Below are positions 37,502 to 46,507 of a stretch of 64,000 bases of DNA, piece after piece. A program made the position numbers and the translations under genes. The notes beneath the pieces are model-generated. The model was not told the origin of the DNA. It did no database searches and saw only the letters and a program-made list of their open reading frames with translations. The stretch is from Emticicia soli. Lineage in GTDB: Bacteria > Bacteroidota > Bacteroidia > Cytophagales > Spirosomataceae. The stretch lies in the NCBI RefSeq assembly GCF_037860775.1, contig NZ_JBBEWC010000004.1, forward strand, positions 434,001-498,000, read 5' to 3'. Every line of letters begins with the position of its first letter. Within the stretch, counting starts at the first letter, position 1.

Positions 37502-37740
37502 CTACCTGTAATTTAAGTTGTTAGGCCAATTTAGTTTAGGCTGTAATATCAGGCATAAAAATCGTTAATTTTTTCCTTTTAAACAAAAAGCCGCGTCATT
37601 TTAAAATGTATTTATATTCGATAGAGTTTTCAGAAACCTTGTTGGGTAAGCCCTTGTTGAACGATTTAATTTTTTTGTGCGTATATTTCATAAAACTTCA
37701 AGCAAGTAAAAGAAGATATTAATATTATAACAGACCTAGT

Positions 37741-39828
37741 ATGAGCACTAGACAATTGATGAACCACGAAGGTATTGCCACACCAATAGCAAAAGAACAA
37801 GCCAAAGAATTATCTATACACGGGCATACCCGCATAGATAACTATTATTGGCTCAACGAAAGAGAGAACCCCGAGGTAATAGACTATCTGAATGCGGAAA
37901 ATGCTTATCTCGACCAAGTAATGGCACCCATAAAGCCTTTTGAAGAACAGCTTTTTGAGGAAATGAAAGGCCGTATCAAGAAACAAGATGAATCGGTGCC
38001 TGTAAAAGAAGGCAATTATTTTTACTATGTCCGATTCATCGAAGGTGGTGAATACCCGATTTATTGCCGAAAAAAAGAAAATTTAGATGCACCGGAAGAA
38101 ATCCTGCTCGATGGCAATAAGCTGGCAAAGAACAAATCTTACTTCAATATAGGCGGCTATGAAATAACTGATAATGAAGAAATTATGGCCTATGGTGTAG
38201 ATACCATCAGCCGCCGGAATTACACAGTTAGCTTTAAAAATCTGCAAACTGGTAAATTATATAAAGAAAAAATCAAAAACACCGAAGGTGGAAGCTATGC
38301 CTGGGCAAGCGACAACAAGACATTCTTTTATATAAAAAGAGACCAGCAAACACTACTAGGCTATCAGGTATGGCGACATACGCTGGGTACAGATGTAAAA
38401 GAAGATGTATTGGTATACGAAGAGCAAGACAACCAGTTTTATATGGGGCTCTATCGAATGAAATCGAAGAAATATATTGCTATTGTTTCAGACCATAATG
38501 GCGTATCGACTGAGTATCGTTTGTTAGATGCAACAAAACCAATAGGAGATTTTAAAGTTTTTTCGGAGAGAGAAAGAGGGCACGAGTATGGAATTGAGCA
38601 TTTTCAGGATAAATTCTACATCAGAACCAATCGGGATAAAGCAACTAACTTTAAACTGATGGAAGTAAAAGAAACCGATGTAGCCAATAAAACTCAATGG
38701 AAAGATGTAATAGCACACCGAAAAGATGTTTTTCTTGAAACACTAGAAGTTTTTAACAACCATCTTGTAATTCAGGAAAGAAAAGAGGGCTTGATTGAGT
38801 TGCGTGTAATTAATCAAACCACAAAAGAAGAGCATTACATTGATTTTGGCGAACCTGCTTACGATGCTTACATAGGCGCAAACCCAGAGTTTAACACTAA
38901 TGTACTACGCTTTATTTATACTTCGCTTACTACCCCAAATTCAACTTTTGATTATAATTTAGATACACAAACAAAAGACCTGAAAAAAGAACAAGCCATA
39001 ATTGGTGACTTTAATAAAAACAATTATGTATCTGAAAGAGTTTTTGTAGTAGCAAGAGACGGAGCCAGAATACCACTCTCAATTGTATACAGAAAAGGAA
39101 CACAACTTGATGGCTCTGCACCACTCTTACAATATTCTTATGGTTCGTATGGCTATTCAACCGATGCAACATTTAGTTCGGTTCGTTTAAGCCTGCTCGA
39201 CAGGGGCTTTGTTTATGCCATTGCACATATCAGAGGTGGGCAGGAAATGGGGCGTGAGTGGTACGATAACGGCAAAATGTTTAAGAAAAAAAATACTTTT
39301 AACGATTTTGTTGACTGCTCTGAGTTTCTGATTGCTAATAAATATTGTAGTTCATCTAAATTGTTTGCCATGGGTGGTAGCGCCGGAGGCTTACTGATGG
39401 GTGCTATTATAAATTTAAAGCCTGAACTTTACAGAGGTATTGTAGCATCGGTACCATTTGTAGATGTTGTAACTACTATGCTTGATGAGAGCATACCCCT
39501 TACAACCGGAGAATTTGAAGAATGGGGAAACCCTAAAAACAAAGATTCTTATGAGTATATGCTCTCGTATTCACCGTATGATAACGTAGAGCCTAAAGCG
39601 TACCCTAACTTACTGGTAACCACAGGCTTACACGACTCGCAAGTACAATACTTTGAGCCTGCCAAATGGGTTGCCAAGTTACGTACGCTAAAAACCGATA
39701 GCAATTTATTATTGATGTATATAGATATGGAAGCAGGGCATGGAGGCGCATCAGGCAGATTTGCTTCATTAAAATTGATTGCAAAAGAATATGCTTTTAT
39801 TTTAGATTTAGCAGGTATTTTATCTTAA
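37741..39828 (+). CDS. Prolyl oligopeptidase family S9A serine peptidase (oligopeptidase B-like)
   Basis: A 695-residue protein without a signal peptide, of normal family length. An N-terminal seven-blade propeller region (about 75-420) precedes the hydrolase domain. The catalytic triad is visible: Ser547 in GGSAGG, Asp632 in GLHDSQV and His667 in AGHGG. The early motif DNYYWLNERENPEVIDYLNA is characteristic of oligopeptidase B (PtrB). It should cut short peptides, usually after basic residues, in the cytoplasm or periplasm. It is a single gene. Confidence 0.92.
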   Translation: MSTRQLMNHEGIATPIAKEQAKELSIHGHTRIDNYYWLNERENPEVIDYLNAENAYLDQVMAPIKPFEEQLFEEMKGRIKKQDESVPVKEGNYFYYVRFIEGGEYPIYCRKKENLDAPEEILLDGNKLAKNKSYFNIGGYEITDNEEIMAYGVDTISRRNYTVSFKNLQTGKLYKEKIKNTEGGSYAWASDNKTFFYIKRDQQTLLGYQVWRHTLGTDVKEDVLVYEEQDNQFYMGLYRMKSKKYIAIVSDHNGVSTEYRLLDATKPIGDFKVFSERERGHEYGIEHFQDKFYIRTNRDKATNFKLMEVKETDVANKTQWKDVIAHRKDVFLETLEVFNNHLVIQERKEGLIELRVINQTTKEEHYIDFGEPAYDAYIGANPEFNTNVLRFIYTSLTTPNSTFDYNLDTQTKDLKKEQAIIGDFNKNNYVSERVFVVARDGARIPLSIVYRKGTQLDGSAPLLQYSYGSYGYSTDATFSSVRLSLLDRGFVYAIAHIRGGQEMGREWYDNGKMFKKKNTFNDFVDCSEFLIANKYCSSSKLFAMGGSAGGLLMGAIINLKPELYRGIVASVPFVDVVTTMLDESIPLTTGEFEEWGNPKNKDSYEYMLSYSPYDNVEPKAYPNLLVTTGLHDSQVQYFEPAKWVAKLRTLKTDSNLLLMYIDMEAGHGGASGRFASLKLIAKEYAFILDLAGILS

Positions 39829-40057
39829 AACAATTATATAGTTTTTTTAGTTTATGTTTTTGGCTATTAAAAACACACTGTTACGGTTCAATTTTACCGA
39901 TTAATCATATTCGCAAAAAAAATGAACCTTTTTACTAGAAATTTATAACATTTTGTTTTTTCTTTGCCAAATATTCCGAACAGATTGTGACCCAAAATAC
40001 TTTATTTAGTCCAATTTTTACATTGTTTTATTTGATATAACATAAAATTCCCCCAAC

Positions 40058-41770
40058 ATGAAGAAGGCAATACTATTATTTGCGGCGTTATTCACAATCT
40101 CTCTAGCGACGCAAGCCCAAGACACCTGTAGAGTTTGTAAGCCATACAAGTGGGAGGCTGGTCTCCTGATTGGTGCTAACCAAAACTATACCGATGTTCA
40201 CAGTGATGAATTCTATCTTTCACAAGTACGTCCTATGTTCGGTGCATTTGTACGTCGACACTTCGGCAATTATTTCGCATTGAGAGGTCAAGTAGCGTTC
40301 GGACAACTTGCCGGAAACGATATGGATGAACCAAACGGCAGATGGGATTACCGTCGTCTTAAATTTACTACTCCATTAACAGAAGTTGGCTTGTCAGGTG
40401 AGTTATATCCATTTGGGGAGCGTAAGTATTTTTGTGATGGAACATTCAAAAGAAACATAACACCTTACATCTATGGTGGTGTTGCGGCAGTATTCACTAA
40501 CCCAACCGTAACGGTTCAACCAGGTGGTGCTTCTCCTCCAATCCAAAGATTATTAGACGAAGATAAAGCAGAGCTTCAAAAAACGGCTTTTGCTATACCT
40601 TTTGGTCTTGGGGTAAAATATAATTTAGCTGAAAGATGGACAGTTGGTTTAGAAGCCGGCTACCGTTATGCTTTCACCGATTACCTTGATGGTACTAGCA
40701 AATCAACTACCAGCTTGGTAACAAATGTACCTAAAAAAGATGGTTACGGAATGGTTAACCTGTTAGGTTCTTACCGATTCGGTGATAAAGATACGGATAA
40801 AGATGGTGTTGTTGACCGTTGTGATGCTTGTATCAACGAAAAAGGTCTTCGTAAATTCCAAGGCTGCCCTGATACTGATGGAGACGGTATACCTGATAAA
40901 GATGATGCCTGCCCTACTCAAGCTGGCCCGATGGCACTAGGTGGTTGCCCTGATACTGACGGTGATGGTATCCCTGATAAAGATGATGCTTGCCCTACTG
41001 TAGTTGGTCCTGCTTCATTGAATGGTTGCCCTGATAAAGACAAAGATGGTGTTGCAGATAAAGATGATGCGTGCCCTGATGTTCCGGGTCCTAAATCATT
41101 GAAAGGTTGCCCTGATACTGATGGTGATGGTATCACTGATGCAGAAGATGCTTGCCCTACAGAGCCAGGTTCAGCAGCATTGAACGGTTGCCCTGATTCA
41201 GATGGTGATGGTATTGCTGATAAAGATGATGCTTGCCCTAAAACTCCGGGTGTTGCTTCTGGTAAAGGATGCCCAGACCGTGATGGCGATGGTGTAGCTG
41301 ACGATAAAGATAAATGTCCTGACTTAGCAGGTTTACAAACCAACGATGGTTGCCCTGAAGGTTATGTAAACGGTGTTGCTCCAGGTTACAGAACATTGAG
41401 CGGTTGTATGATTTCTAAAGCTGAGTTAGATGAATTAAGCTTTGCAGCTCAAGGCATTGAATTCCAGGCTGGTACTAGCAAACTGAAAACAAGCTCATAC
41501 AAAAAATTAGACCGTGTTTGTGCTTTATTGCAAAGATGCCCAGATAGTATCCTGAACATTGTAGCATACAATGATGGTTCTAGCAGTGCTTCAAACCTTC
41601 GTGCAGCTAAATTGCGTTCAAATGCTATCTATGCATACTTCTTGAAGAAAAAATGTATCAGCAAAGCACGTATGACTTACGAAGGAAAAGGTGATGAGGA
41701 TCCATCGACTCCTTACACTACTCCAGATGGTAAGAAAACAAACACTCGTATTGAGTTCCAGTTGAAATAA
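40058..41770 (+). CDS. OmpA-family outer-membrane protein with thrombospondin type 3 repeats
   Basis: A 570-residue protein: signal peptide (1-20), an N-terminal beta-barrel-like region (about 28-240), seven TSP3 calcium-binding repeats of 27 residues each (about 245-433), and a C-terminal OmpA domain (about 465-570). The OmpA domain is somewhat divergent: the usual GHTD reads AYND, but the Arg of LRAAKLRSNA is kept, so peptidoglycan binding is still plausible. It should be an abundant structural outer-membrane protein. A strong terminator follows. Confidence 0.9.
   Translation: MKKAILLFAALFTISLATQAQDTCRVCKPYKWEAGLLIGANQNYTDVHSDEFYLSQVRPMFGAFVRRHFGNYFALRGQVAFGQLAGNDMDEPNGRWDYRRLKFTTPLTEVGLSGELYPFGERKYFCDGTFKRNITPYIYGGVAAVFTNPTVTVQPGGASPPIQRLLDEDKAELQKTAFAIPFGLGVKYNLAERWTVGLEAGYRYAFTDYLDGTSKSTTSLVTNVPKKDGYGMVNLLGSYRFGDKDTDKDGVVDRCDACINEKGLRKFQGCPDTDGDGIPDKDDACPTQAGPMALGGCPDTDGDGIPDKDDACPTVVGPASLNGCPDKDKDGVADKDDACPDVPGPKSLKGCPDTDGDGITDAEDACPTEPGSAALNGCPDSDGDGIADKDDACPKTPGVASGKGCPDRDGDGVADDKDKCPDLAGLQTNDGCPEGYVNGVAPGYRTLSGCMISKAELDELSFAAQGIEFQAGTSKLKTSSYKKLDRVCALLQRCPDSILNIVAYNDGSSSASNLRAAKLRSNAIYAYFLKKKCISKARMTYEGKGDEDPSTPYTTPDGKKTNTRIEFQLK
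40790..41356 (+). repeat. Seven tandem 81-bp repeats encoding TSP3 units
   Basis: Exactly 7 x 81 bp. Each unit encodes a pattern DxDGDGxxDxxDACPxxxGxxxxxGCP. The first unit (DTDKDGVVDRCDACINEKG) is the most divergent. Recombination between units could change the copy number. Confidence 0.92.
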
Positions 41771-41792
41771 TTATAACAACTGAATTTATATT

Positions 41793-41828
41793 AAGAGAGC
41801 AGAACTTCAGAGTTCTGCTCTCTTTTTT
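41793..41828 (+). terminator. Rho-independent terminator of ompA/TSP3 gene
   Basis: A 14-bp perfect stem (41793-41806 with 41811-41824), 4-base loop and a run of T. Confidence 0.93.
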
Positions 41829-42005
41829 TCTCTTATATTCTACATTTCTTTGCATGTTTATATATAAGCCTTACAATTTGTGCACAATTTTTGCCATTAA
41901 ATAAAATCATAAGTAGCATTTTCGGGAAAAGTCGTAATTTTATGCTAAAAATCTGCTAGACTTATGTTAGATCAATTTATTTCTCATATTTATTTCATCA
42001 AAAGC

Positions 42006-42962
42006 ATGAAACTAAATCTTAAAAGTATAAACGTTGGCGTTTGTTTGAGTTTATTTTTGAACTCTTCATGCTCTTTTGCTCAAATAGATATTATTAACCC
42101 AACAAGTACCTGCCTCGAAACCAAGTATTCATTTACCCGCCAAGGAAGAGTAGAGCAATTATTTCTTAAAAAGTATGATACTCAAGGCAATTTGCTAAGT
42201 GACACCAAGACATTCTCGAGCCAATTCTCAGGTAATTATACAGAAGAATATATATACCTGTATGATGCTAAAGGCAACAATACACAAATAACTTTTAGCC
42301 ATAATAATGTTGTAAAAAACATAACTAAGAAAGAATATGGTATTACAGGTAAATTAACCCAAGAACTTGTTTTTACCAGCGACAACACCAGCCCTATCAA
42401 AAAACTAATAATTACAGATTCAGGCTCTGAGCAGATCTTCTTTGATAAAGATGGAGTTACTGAAACCGTAAGAGAGAAAATCGGACTTGACCTTAACGGG
42501 CAAATACTTACCAAAGAGGTAACTAGTGCAAATGGTAATCTTGCCTTCTCTGATAAGTATACGTATTTTGCACTAGGCAAAGTGAGCCGATGGGTACATT
42601 ACGATGCAGCAGATAAAGTAACCACAATTACTAACTACGACTATGATACTGCGGGTAAATTACTTAAAGAAACAACCTTGCGTAATGATGTGTTATATGC
42701 TTCAACAGTAAATACTTATGACTCAAAAGGTAACCTTGAGAAAAAAACACGTCTAAATAGTCAGAACAAAGTTGATTATTATTTTACCTACGAATACAAT
42801 AGCAAAGGTCTCTTAATAAAAGAGAACTATTTTTATAATAATCAGCTTTTAAGTATAAGAGACTTTGGCCATGATGCTAATGGCAACATAATCAAAGAAT
42901 TATACTCCGATTCAAAAGGCACCTCGACATCTCAGAAAGAGTGGGAGTTCCTTTGTAAATAA
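42006..42962 (+). CDS. Secreted YD/RHS-like repeat protein
   Basis: A 318-residue protein counted from ATG 42006; a start at 41964 would put 14 extra residues before the signal peptide. After the signal peptide (ending SSCSFAQ) come about eight YD-like units (YLYDAKGNNTQ, YDYDTAGKLLKE, NTYDSKGNLEKK, YEYNSKGLLIKE, GHDANGNIIKEL). These resemble RHS repeats, but there is no toxin tip or cleavage motif and the chain is short, so it is probably a stand-alone beta structure. Function unknown. It is a single gene. Confidence 0.65.
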   Translation: MKLNLKSINVGVCLSLFLNSSCSFAQIDIINPTSTCLETKYSFTRQGRVEQLFLKKYDTQGNLLSDTKTFSSQFSGNYTEEYIYLYDAKGNNTQITFSHNNVVKNITKKEYGITGKLTQELVFTSDNTSPIKKLIITDSGSEQIFFDKDGVTETVREKIGLDLNGQILTKEVTSANGNLAFSDKYTYFALGKVSRWVHYDAADKVTTITNYDYDTAGKLLKETTLRNDVLYASTVNTYDSKGNLEKKTRLNSQNKVDYYFTYEYNSKGLLIKENYFYNNQLLSIRDFGHDANGNIIKELYSDSKGTSTSQKEWEFLCK

Positions 42963-43020
42963 GCAAGCTTGCTAAAGTACTTTACGATTTTTTTGACAGT
43001 TATTTAGAAAACAAACCACA

Positions 43021-43980
43021 ATGGTAAAAGAAAGTATTGATTTGGTTGCGGAAATAGCCCGACTTAAGAAAGAAAAAAATGCTGTTATTCTGGCTCACTA
43101 TTACCAAGTTGCTGAAATACAGGATATTGCCGATTATATTGGCGATAGCCTTGGTTTATCTCAACAAGCGGCTAAAACAGATGCAGAAATGATTGTTTTT
43201 GCTGGAGTAAGATTCATGGCCGAGACGGCAAAGATATTATCTCCACAAAAGAAAGTGGTTTTGCCTGATATGAATGCGGGTTGTTCGCTCGAAGAATCGG
43301 CTCCTGCCGATGAGTTTGCTGCTTTTAAAGCACAACACCCCGACCACATAGTTATTTCTTACGTAAACTGTTCGGCAGCATTAAAAACCCTTACTGATGT
43401 AGTATGTACTAGTAGCAATGCTGTTAAAATTGTTGAGAGTTTTCCGAAAGACCAGAAAATAATTTTTGCCCCCGACAAAAACCTTGGTGGCTATATAAAC
43501 CGTGTAACAGGCCGTGATATGGTGCTATGGGATGGAGCCTGTATGGTTCATGAAACATTTTCGGGTAAAATGATTCAGGATTTAAAAGCCAAACACCCAA
43601 ATGCACAAGTCGTAGCTCACCCAGAAAGCGAGCAACCTGTGCTACAACTGGCCGATTATATTGGTTCTACAACAGGCTTATTGAAGCACGTAATTAACAG
43701 CCCGGAAAAAGAATTCATTGTAGCTACTGAGTCAGGTATTTTACACCAGATGAGAAAAGCAGCACCTGAGAAGAAATTTATCGTTGCGCCTACTGCAAAA
43801 AATGGCCATGCTTGCATTGCTTGCTCTGATTGCCCACATATGAAACTCAACACAATGGAAAAACTCTATTTGTGTTTAAGAGACGAAACACCAGAAATTG
43901 TTTTACCGATGGATGTGATTGAAGCAGCCAGAAGGCCTATCGAAAGAATGCTTGAGTTATCAGCAAAATTTGGTCTGTAA
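43021..43980 (+). CDS. nadA: Quinolinate synthase
   Basis: A 319-residue NadA. It condenses iminoaspartate with dihydroxyacetone phosphate to quinolinate in NAD biosynthesis, using a [4Fe-4S] cluster. Family motifs are clear: VILAHYYQVAEIQDIADYIG, MNAGCSLEES, YVNCSAALKTLTDVVCTSSN and HACIACSDCPHM with conserved cysteines. Length is normal. nadB and nadC are not adjacent. Confidence 0.96.
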   Translation: MVKESIDLVAEIARLKKEKNAVILAHYYQVAEIQDIADYIGDSLGLSQQAAKTDAEMIVFAGVRFMAETAKILSPQKKVVLPDMNAGCSLEESAPADEFAAFKAQHPDHIVISYVNCSAALKTLTDVVCTSSNAVKIVESFPKDQKIIFAPDKNLGGYINRVTGRDMVLWDGACMVHETFSGKMIQDLKAKHPNAQVVAHPESEQPVLQLADYIGSTTGLLKHVINSPEKEFIVATESGILHQMRKAAPEKKFIVAPTAKNGHACIACSDCPHMKLNTMEKLYLCLRDETPEIVLPMDVIEAARRPIERMLELSAKFGL

Positions 43981-44009
43981 CATTGAAATCTGATACGTAG
44001 TTTATATAG

Positions 44010-44032
44010 AGGTTCGCTTAGTAGGCGAACCT
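44010..44032 (+). terminator. Terminator after nadA
   Basis: AGGTTCGC (44010-44017) pairs with GCGAACCT (44025-44032), followed by TTGTTTCTT. Confidence 0.75.
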
Positions 44033-44072
44033 TTGTTTCTTAATTGTCTTTAACAATCTAAATACTTAAATT

Positions 44073-44531
44073 TTGGCACTCAATTATCCGCTCTACTCTC
44101 ATGAATATTTTATGGCTAAAGCACTTGATTTAGCAATACAATCGGGTGAAGCAGGCGAAATTCCTGTAGGAGCAATTGTTGTAGCCGGAGGTAGCAAAAT
44201 TATAGGCAAAGGCTCTAACCAAACCGAGCAACTAAATGATGTAACTGCGCACGCCGAAATAATAGCCATCACTGCCGCTGCACAATTTCTGGGAGCAAAA
44301 TATCTGAAAGATTGTACTTTGTATGTTACGCTTGAGCCATGCGTAATGTGTGCCGGAGCACTCAACTGGGCACAAATTGATAGAATTGTGTATGGCGCAT
44401 CTGACTCCAAAAGAGGCTTTAGCAGAGCTACTCCTAACCTTCTTCACCCAAAGACAAACGTTGTAAAAGGCATTCTGGAGAAAGATTGCGAAATTATTCT
44501 CAAGAATTTTTTCAAGACTTTGCGAACATAA
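44073..44531 (+). CDS. tadA: tRNA-specific adenosine deaminase
   Basis: A 152-residue deaminase that converts the wobble adenosine of tRNA-Arg to inosine. The zinc site is complete: HAE (in DVTAHAEIIAI) and PCVMC (LEPCVMCAGAL). The start is probably TTG 44073, because the preceding YSHEYFMAKAL matches the usual N-terminus. ATG 44112 would remove that segment. It lies between nadA and sod as a single gene. Confidence 0.9.
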   Translation: MALNYPLYSHEYFMAKALDLAIQSGEAGEIPVGAIVVAGGSKIIGKGSNQTEQLNDVTAHAEIIAITAAAQFLGAKYLKDCTLYVTLEPCVMCAGALNWAQIDRIVYGASDSKRGFSRATPNLLHPKTNVVKGILEKDCEIILKNFFKTLRT

Positions 44532-44610
44532 TTTTTCTTGTTAACGTTTAGCCTTTAGGCTGAATTAACTAACACAATTATATTCAACATTTTAAAACTT
44601 ACTTTAAGAT

Positions 44611-45237
44611 ATGGCATACACACTCGATCCGCTCCCTTATGCAAGTGACGCACTGGAGCCTAATTTTGACAAGGCAACCATGGAAATCCACCATGACCGT
44701 CATCACCAAGCTTATGTAACAAATCTAAACAATGCCATTGCAGGCACAGAAATGGAAAGCTTGAGCTTGAAAGAACTTTTGGCAAATATCAGTAAATATC
44801 CTGCTGCTGTTAGAAACAATGGTGGCGGACACTTTAACCATGATTTATTCTGGAATATTCTTTCACCAAATGGTGGTGGTACCCCTTCAAGTACTTTAGG
44901 CAAAGCTATCGATGAGGCGTGGGGTTCGTTTGATGCGTTCAAAGATGAGTTCAAAAAAGCAGCAATCAGTCGTTTTGGCTCAGGTTGGGCATGGTTGTGT
45001 GTTGACGACCAAGAGAAACTTTTTATTACCTCTACTCCTAACCAAGATAACCCATTGATGGACGTAGCTGAGAAAAAAGGTATTCCGGTATTAGGTTTAG
45101 ATGTTTGGGAACACGCTTATTACCTGAAATTCCAGAATAAACGCCCTGATTATATTGATACATTTTGGAATGTAGTTGACTGGGAAGCAGTACAAAAACG
45201 CTTCTCAAATGCAAAGAGAGTTATTCCGAACGAATAA
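44611..45237 (+). CDS. sodA: Superoxide dismutase, Mn type
   Basis: A 208-residue cytosolic SOD. Metal ligands are His27, His77, Asp164 and His168. The second-shell glutamine is in the C-terminal half (Gln145 in STPNQDNPL) and a Gly sits at the alternative N-terminal position (GGGHFNH), the pattern of Mn rather than Fe enzymes. It has no signal peptide and is followed by a strong terminator. Confidence 0.94.
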   Translation: MAYTLDPLPYASDALEPNFDKATMEIHHDRHHQAYVTNLNNAIAGTEMESLSLKELLANISKYPAAVRNNGGGHFNHDLFWNILSPNGGGTPSSTLGKAIDEAWGSFDAFKDEFKKAAISRFGSGWAWLCVDDQEKLFITSTPNQDNPLMDVAEKKGIPVLGLDVWEHAYYLKFQNKRPDYIDTFWNVVDWEAVQKRFSNAKRVIPNE

Positions 45238-45541
45238 ACATTATTAAATAATTTTAGAAGGAGATACCTATTTAAGTATCTCCTTTTTTGTTTTTAAGTG
45301 GTATCAAAACACCGATTTATTAGAATAATACAATTTACCAGTAAATAAAGATTTTGTAAACTTTTATAGTTTTTGCTATCACATTTGTTAGAAATGCTAT
45401 AACTTGCATCAAAAACCACAATTTTTTAGGATTCCATACCTGTATGAAGATGATAAATTAACCGCTTATTGTTATATTTAAGTCTATTTTTTACTAATAA
45501 TAGTTAAAATATTTATTACTTCGTTTTATAATTAACTTATA
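45238..45541 (+). other. Spacer before the polysaccharide locus
   Basis: About 300 AT-rich bases. The first part holds the sodA terminator. The rest probably holds the promoter of the polysaccharide locus, but no convincing TTTG/TAnnTTTG pair was found. No gene or repeat was seen. Confidence 0.5.
45258..45289 (+). terminator. Rho-independent terminator of sodA
   Basis: AAGGAGATAC (45258-45267) pairs with GTATCTCCTT (45276-45285), 8-base loop, then a T-run. Confidence 0.93.
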
Positions 45542-46399
45542 ATGAAAGGAATTATACTTGCCGGAGGTTCGGGTACTCGCTTACACCCACTTACGCTTGC
45601 TGTTAGTAAACAATTAATGCCTGTATACGACAAGCCAATGATTTACTATCCGTTGTCAATATTAATGTTGGCGGGTATTAAAGAAATTCTGATTATATCA
45701 ACCCCTCATGATTTACCTCATTTTAAAAAGTTATTAGGAGATGGCAGCAGAATAGGATGCGAATTTACATATGCAGAGCAACCAAGCCCTGATGGCCTTG
45801 CACAGGCCTTTATTATTGGTGCCGATTTTATCGGTAATGATAGTGTAGCACTTGTATTAGGCGATAATATTTTTTATGGAGCGGGCCTGAGCAAACTGCT
45901 TCAGAGTAGCACAAACCCTGAAGGTGGCGTAGTGTTTGCTTATCAGGTACAAGACCCTGAAAGATACGGTGTTGTAGAATTTGACGAAAACCGAAAGGCA
46001 ATATCCATAGAAGAAAAACCGGCAAAGCCGAAGTCTAATTTTGCCGTTCCGGGCTTATATTTTTATGACAACGATGTAGTTGAAATAGCCAAAAACATTC
46101 AACCGTCGCCCCGTGGAGAACTAGAAATAACAGATATTAACAGAAAATACCTCGAGAATGGCAAACTAAGCGTTGGCATTATGAACCGAGGAACAGCATG
46201 GCTCGATACCGGAACTTTTCCTTCTCTAATGCAAGCTGCACAATTTGTGCAAGTAATAGAAGAGCGTCAGGGTCTTAAAATAGGTTGTATTGAAGAAGTT
46301 GCTTATCGTATGGGCTTCATTGACAGTACACAATTACAAAAAATTGCCGAACCACTGGTAAAAAGTGGATATGGTCAGTACCTTTTAAACCTCATTTAA
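45542..46399 (+). CDS. rmlA: Glucose-1-phosphate thymidylyltransferase
   Basis: A 285-residue RmlA/RfbA. It makes dTDP-glucose, the first step toward dTDP-rhamnose and related sugars. Motifs include GGSGTRLHP (8-16), SKQLMPVYDKPMIYYPLS, GDNIFYG and EEKPAKPKSN. Length is normal. It opens the polysaccharide locus, but rmlB, rmlC and rmlD do not follow in this window, so they must be elsewhere or the dTDP-sugar is different. Confidence 0.95.
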   Translation: MKGIILAGGSGTRLHPLTLAVSKQLMPVYDKPMIYYPLSILMLAGIKEILIISTPHDLPHFKKLLGDGSRIGCEFTYAEQPSPDGLAQAFIIGADFIGNDSVALVLGDNIFYGAGLSKLLQSSTNPEGGVVFAYQVQDPERYGVVEFDENRKAISIEEKPAKPKSNFAVPGLYFYDNDVVEIAKNIQPSPRGELEITDINRKYLENGKLSVGIMNRGTAWLDTGTFPSLMQAAQFVQVIEERQGLKIGCIEEVAYRMGFIDSTQLQKIAEPLVKSGYGQYLLNLI

Positions 46400-46507
46400 T
46401 GCCTCAATTTCTGATCTTAAACTTAATGCATATCGGTTTGTCTCTTTCATGAGATTTAGTTAAATTTGCAGGCGTTTGTTCAAATGACGCGTATATAAAA
46501 TTTTGTT

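Noticed and set aside
40918..41343. Long open frame on the minus strand inside the TSP3 repeats
   Set aside because: It mirrors the 81-bp repeats of the real gene; biased codons on the coding strand keep the other strand open.
40790..41356. CRISPR-like regular repeat
   Set aside because: Unit length 81 bp without unique spacers, fully inside a coding frame and translated into calcium-binding repeats.
45542..46399. Complete dTDP-rhamnose operon
   Set aside because: Only rmlA is present; the next genes are export and nonulosonic acid genes.
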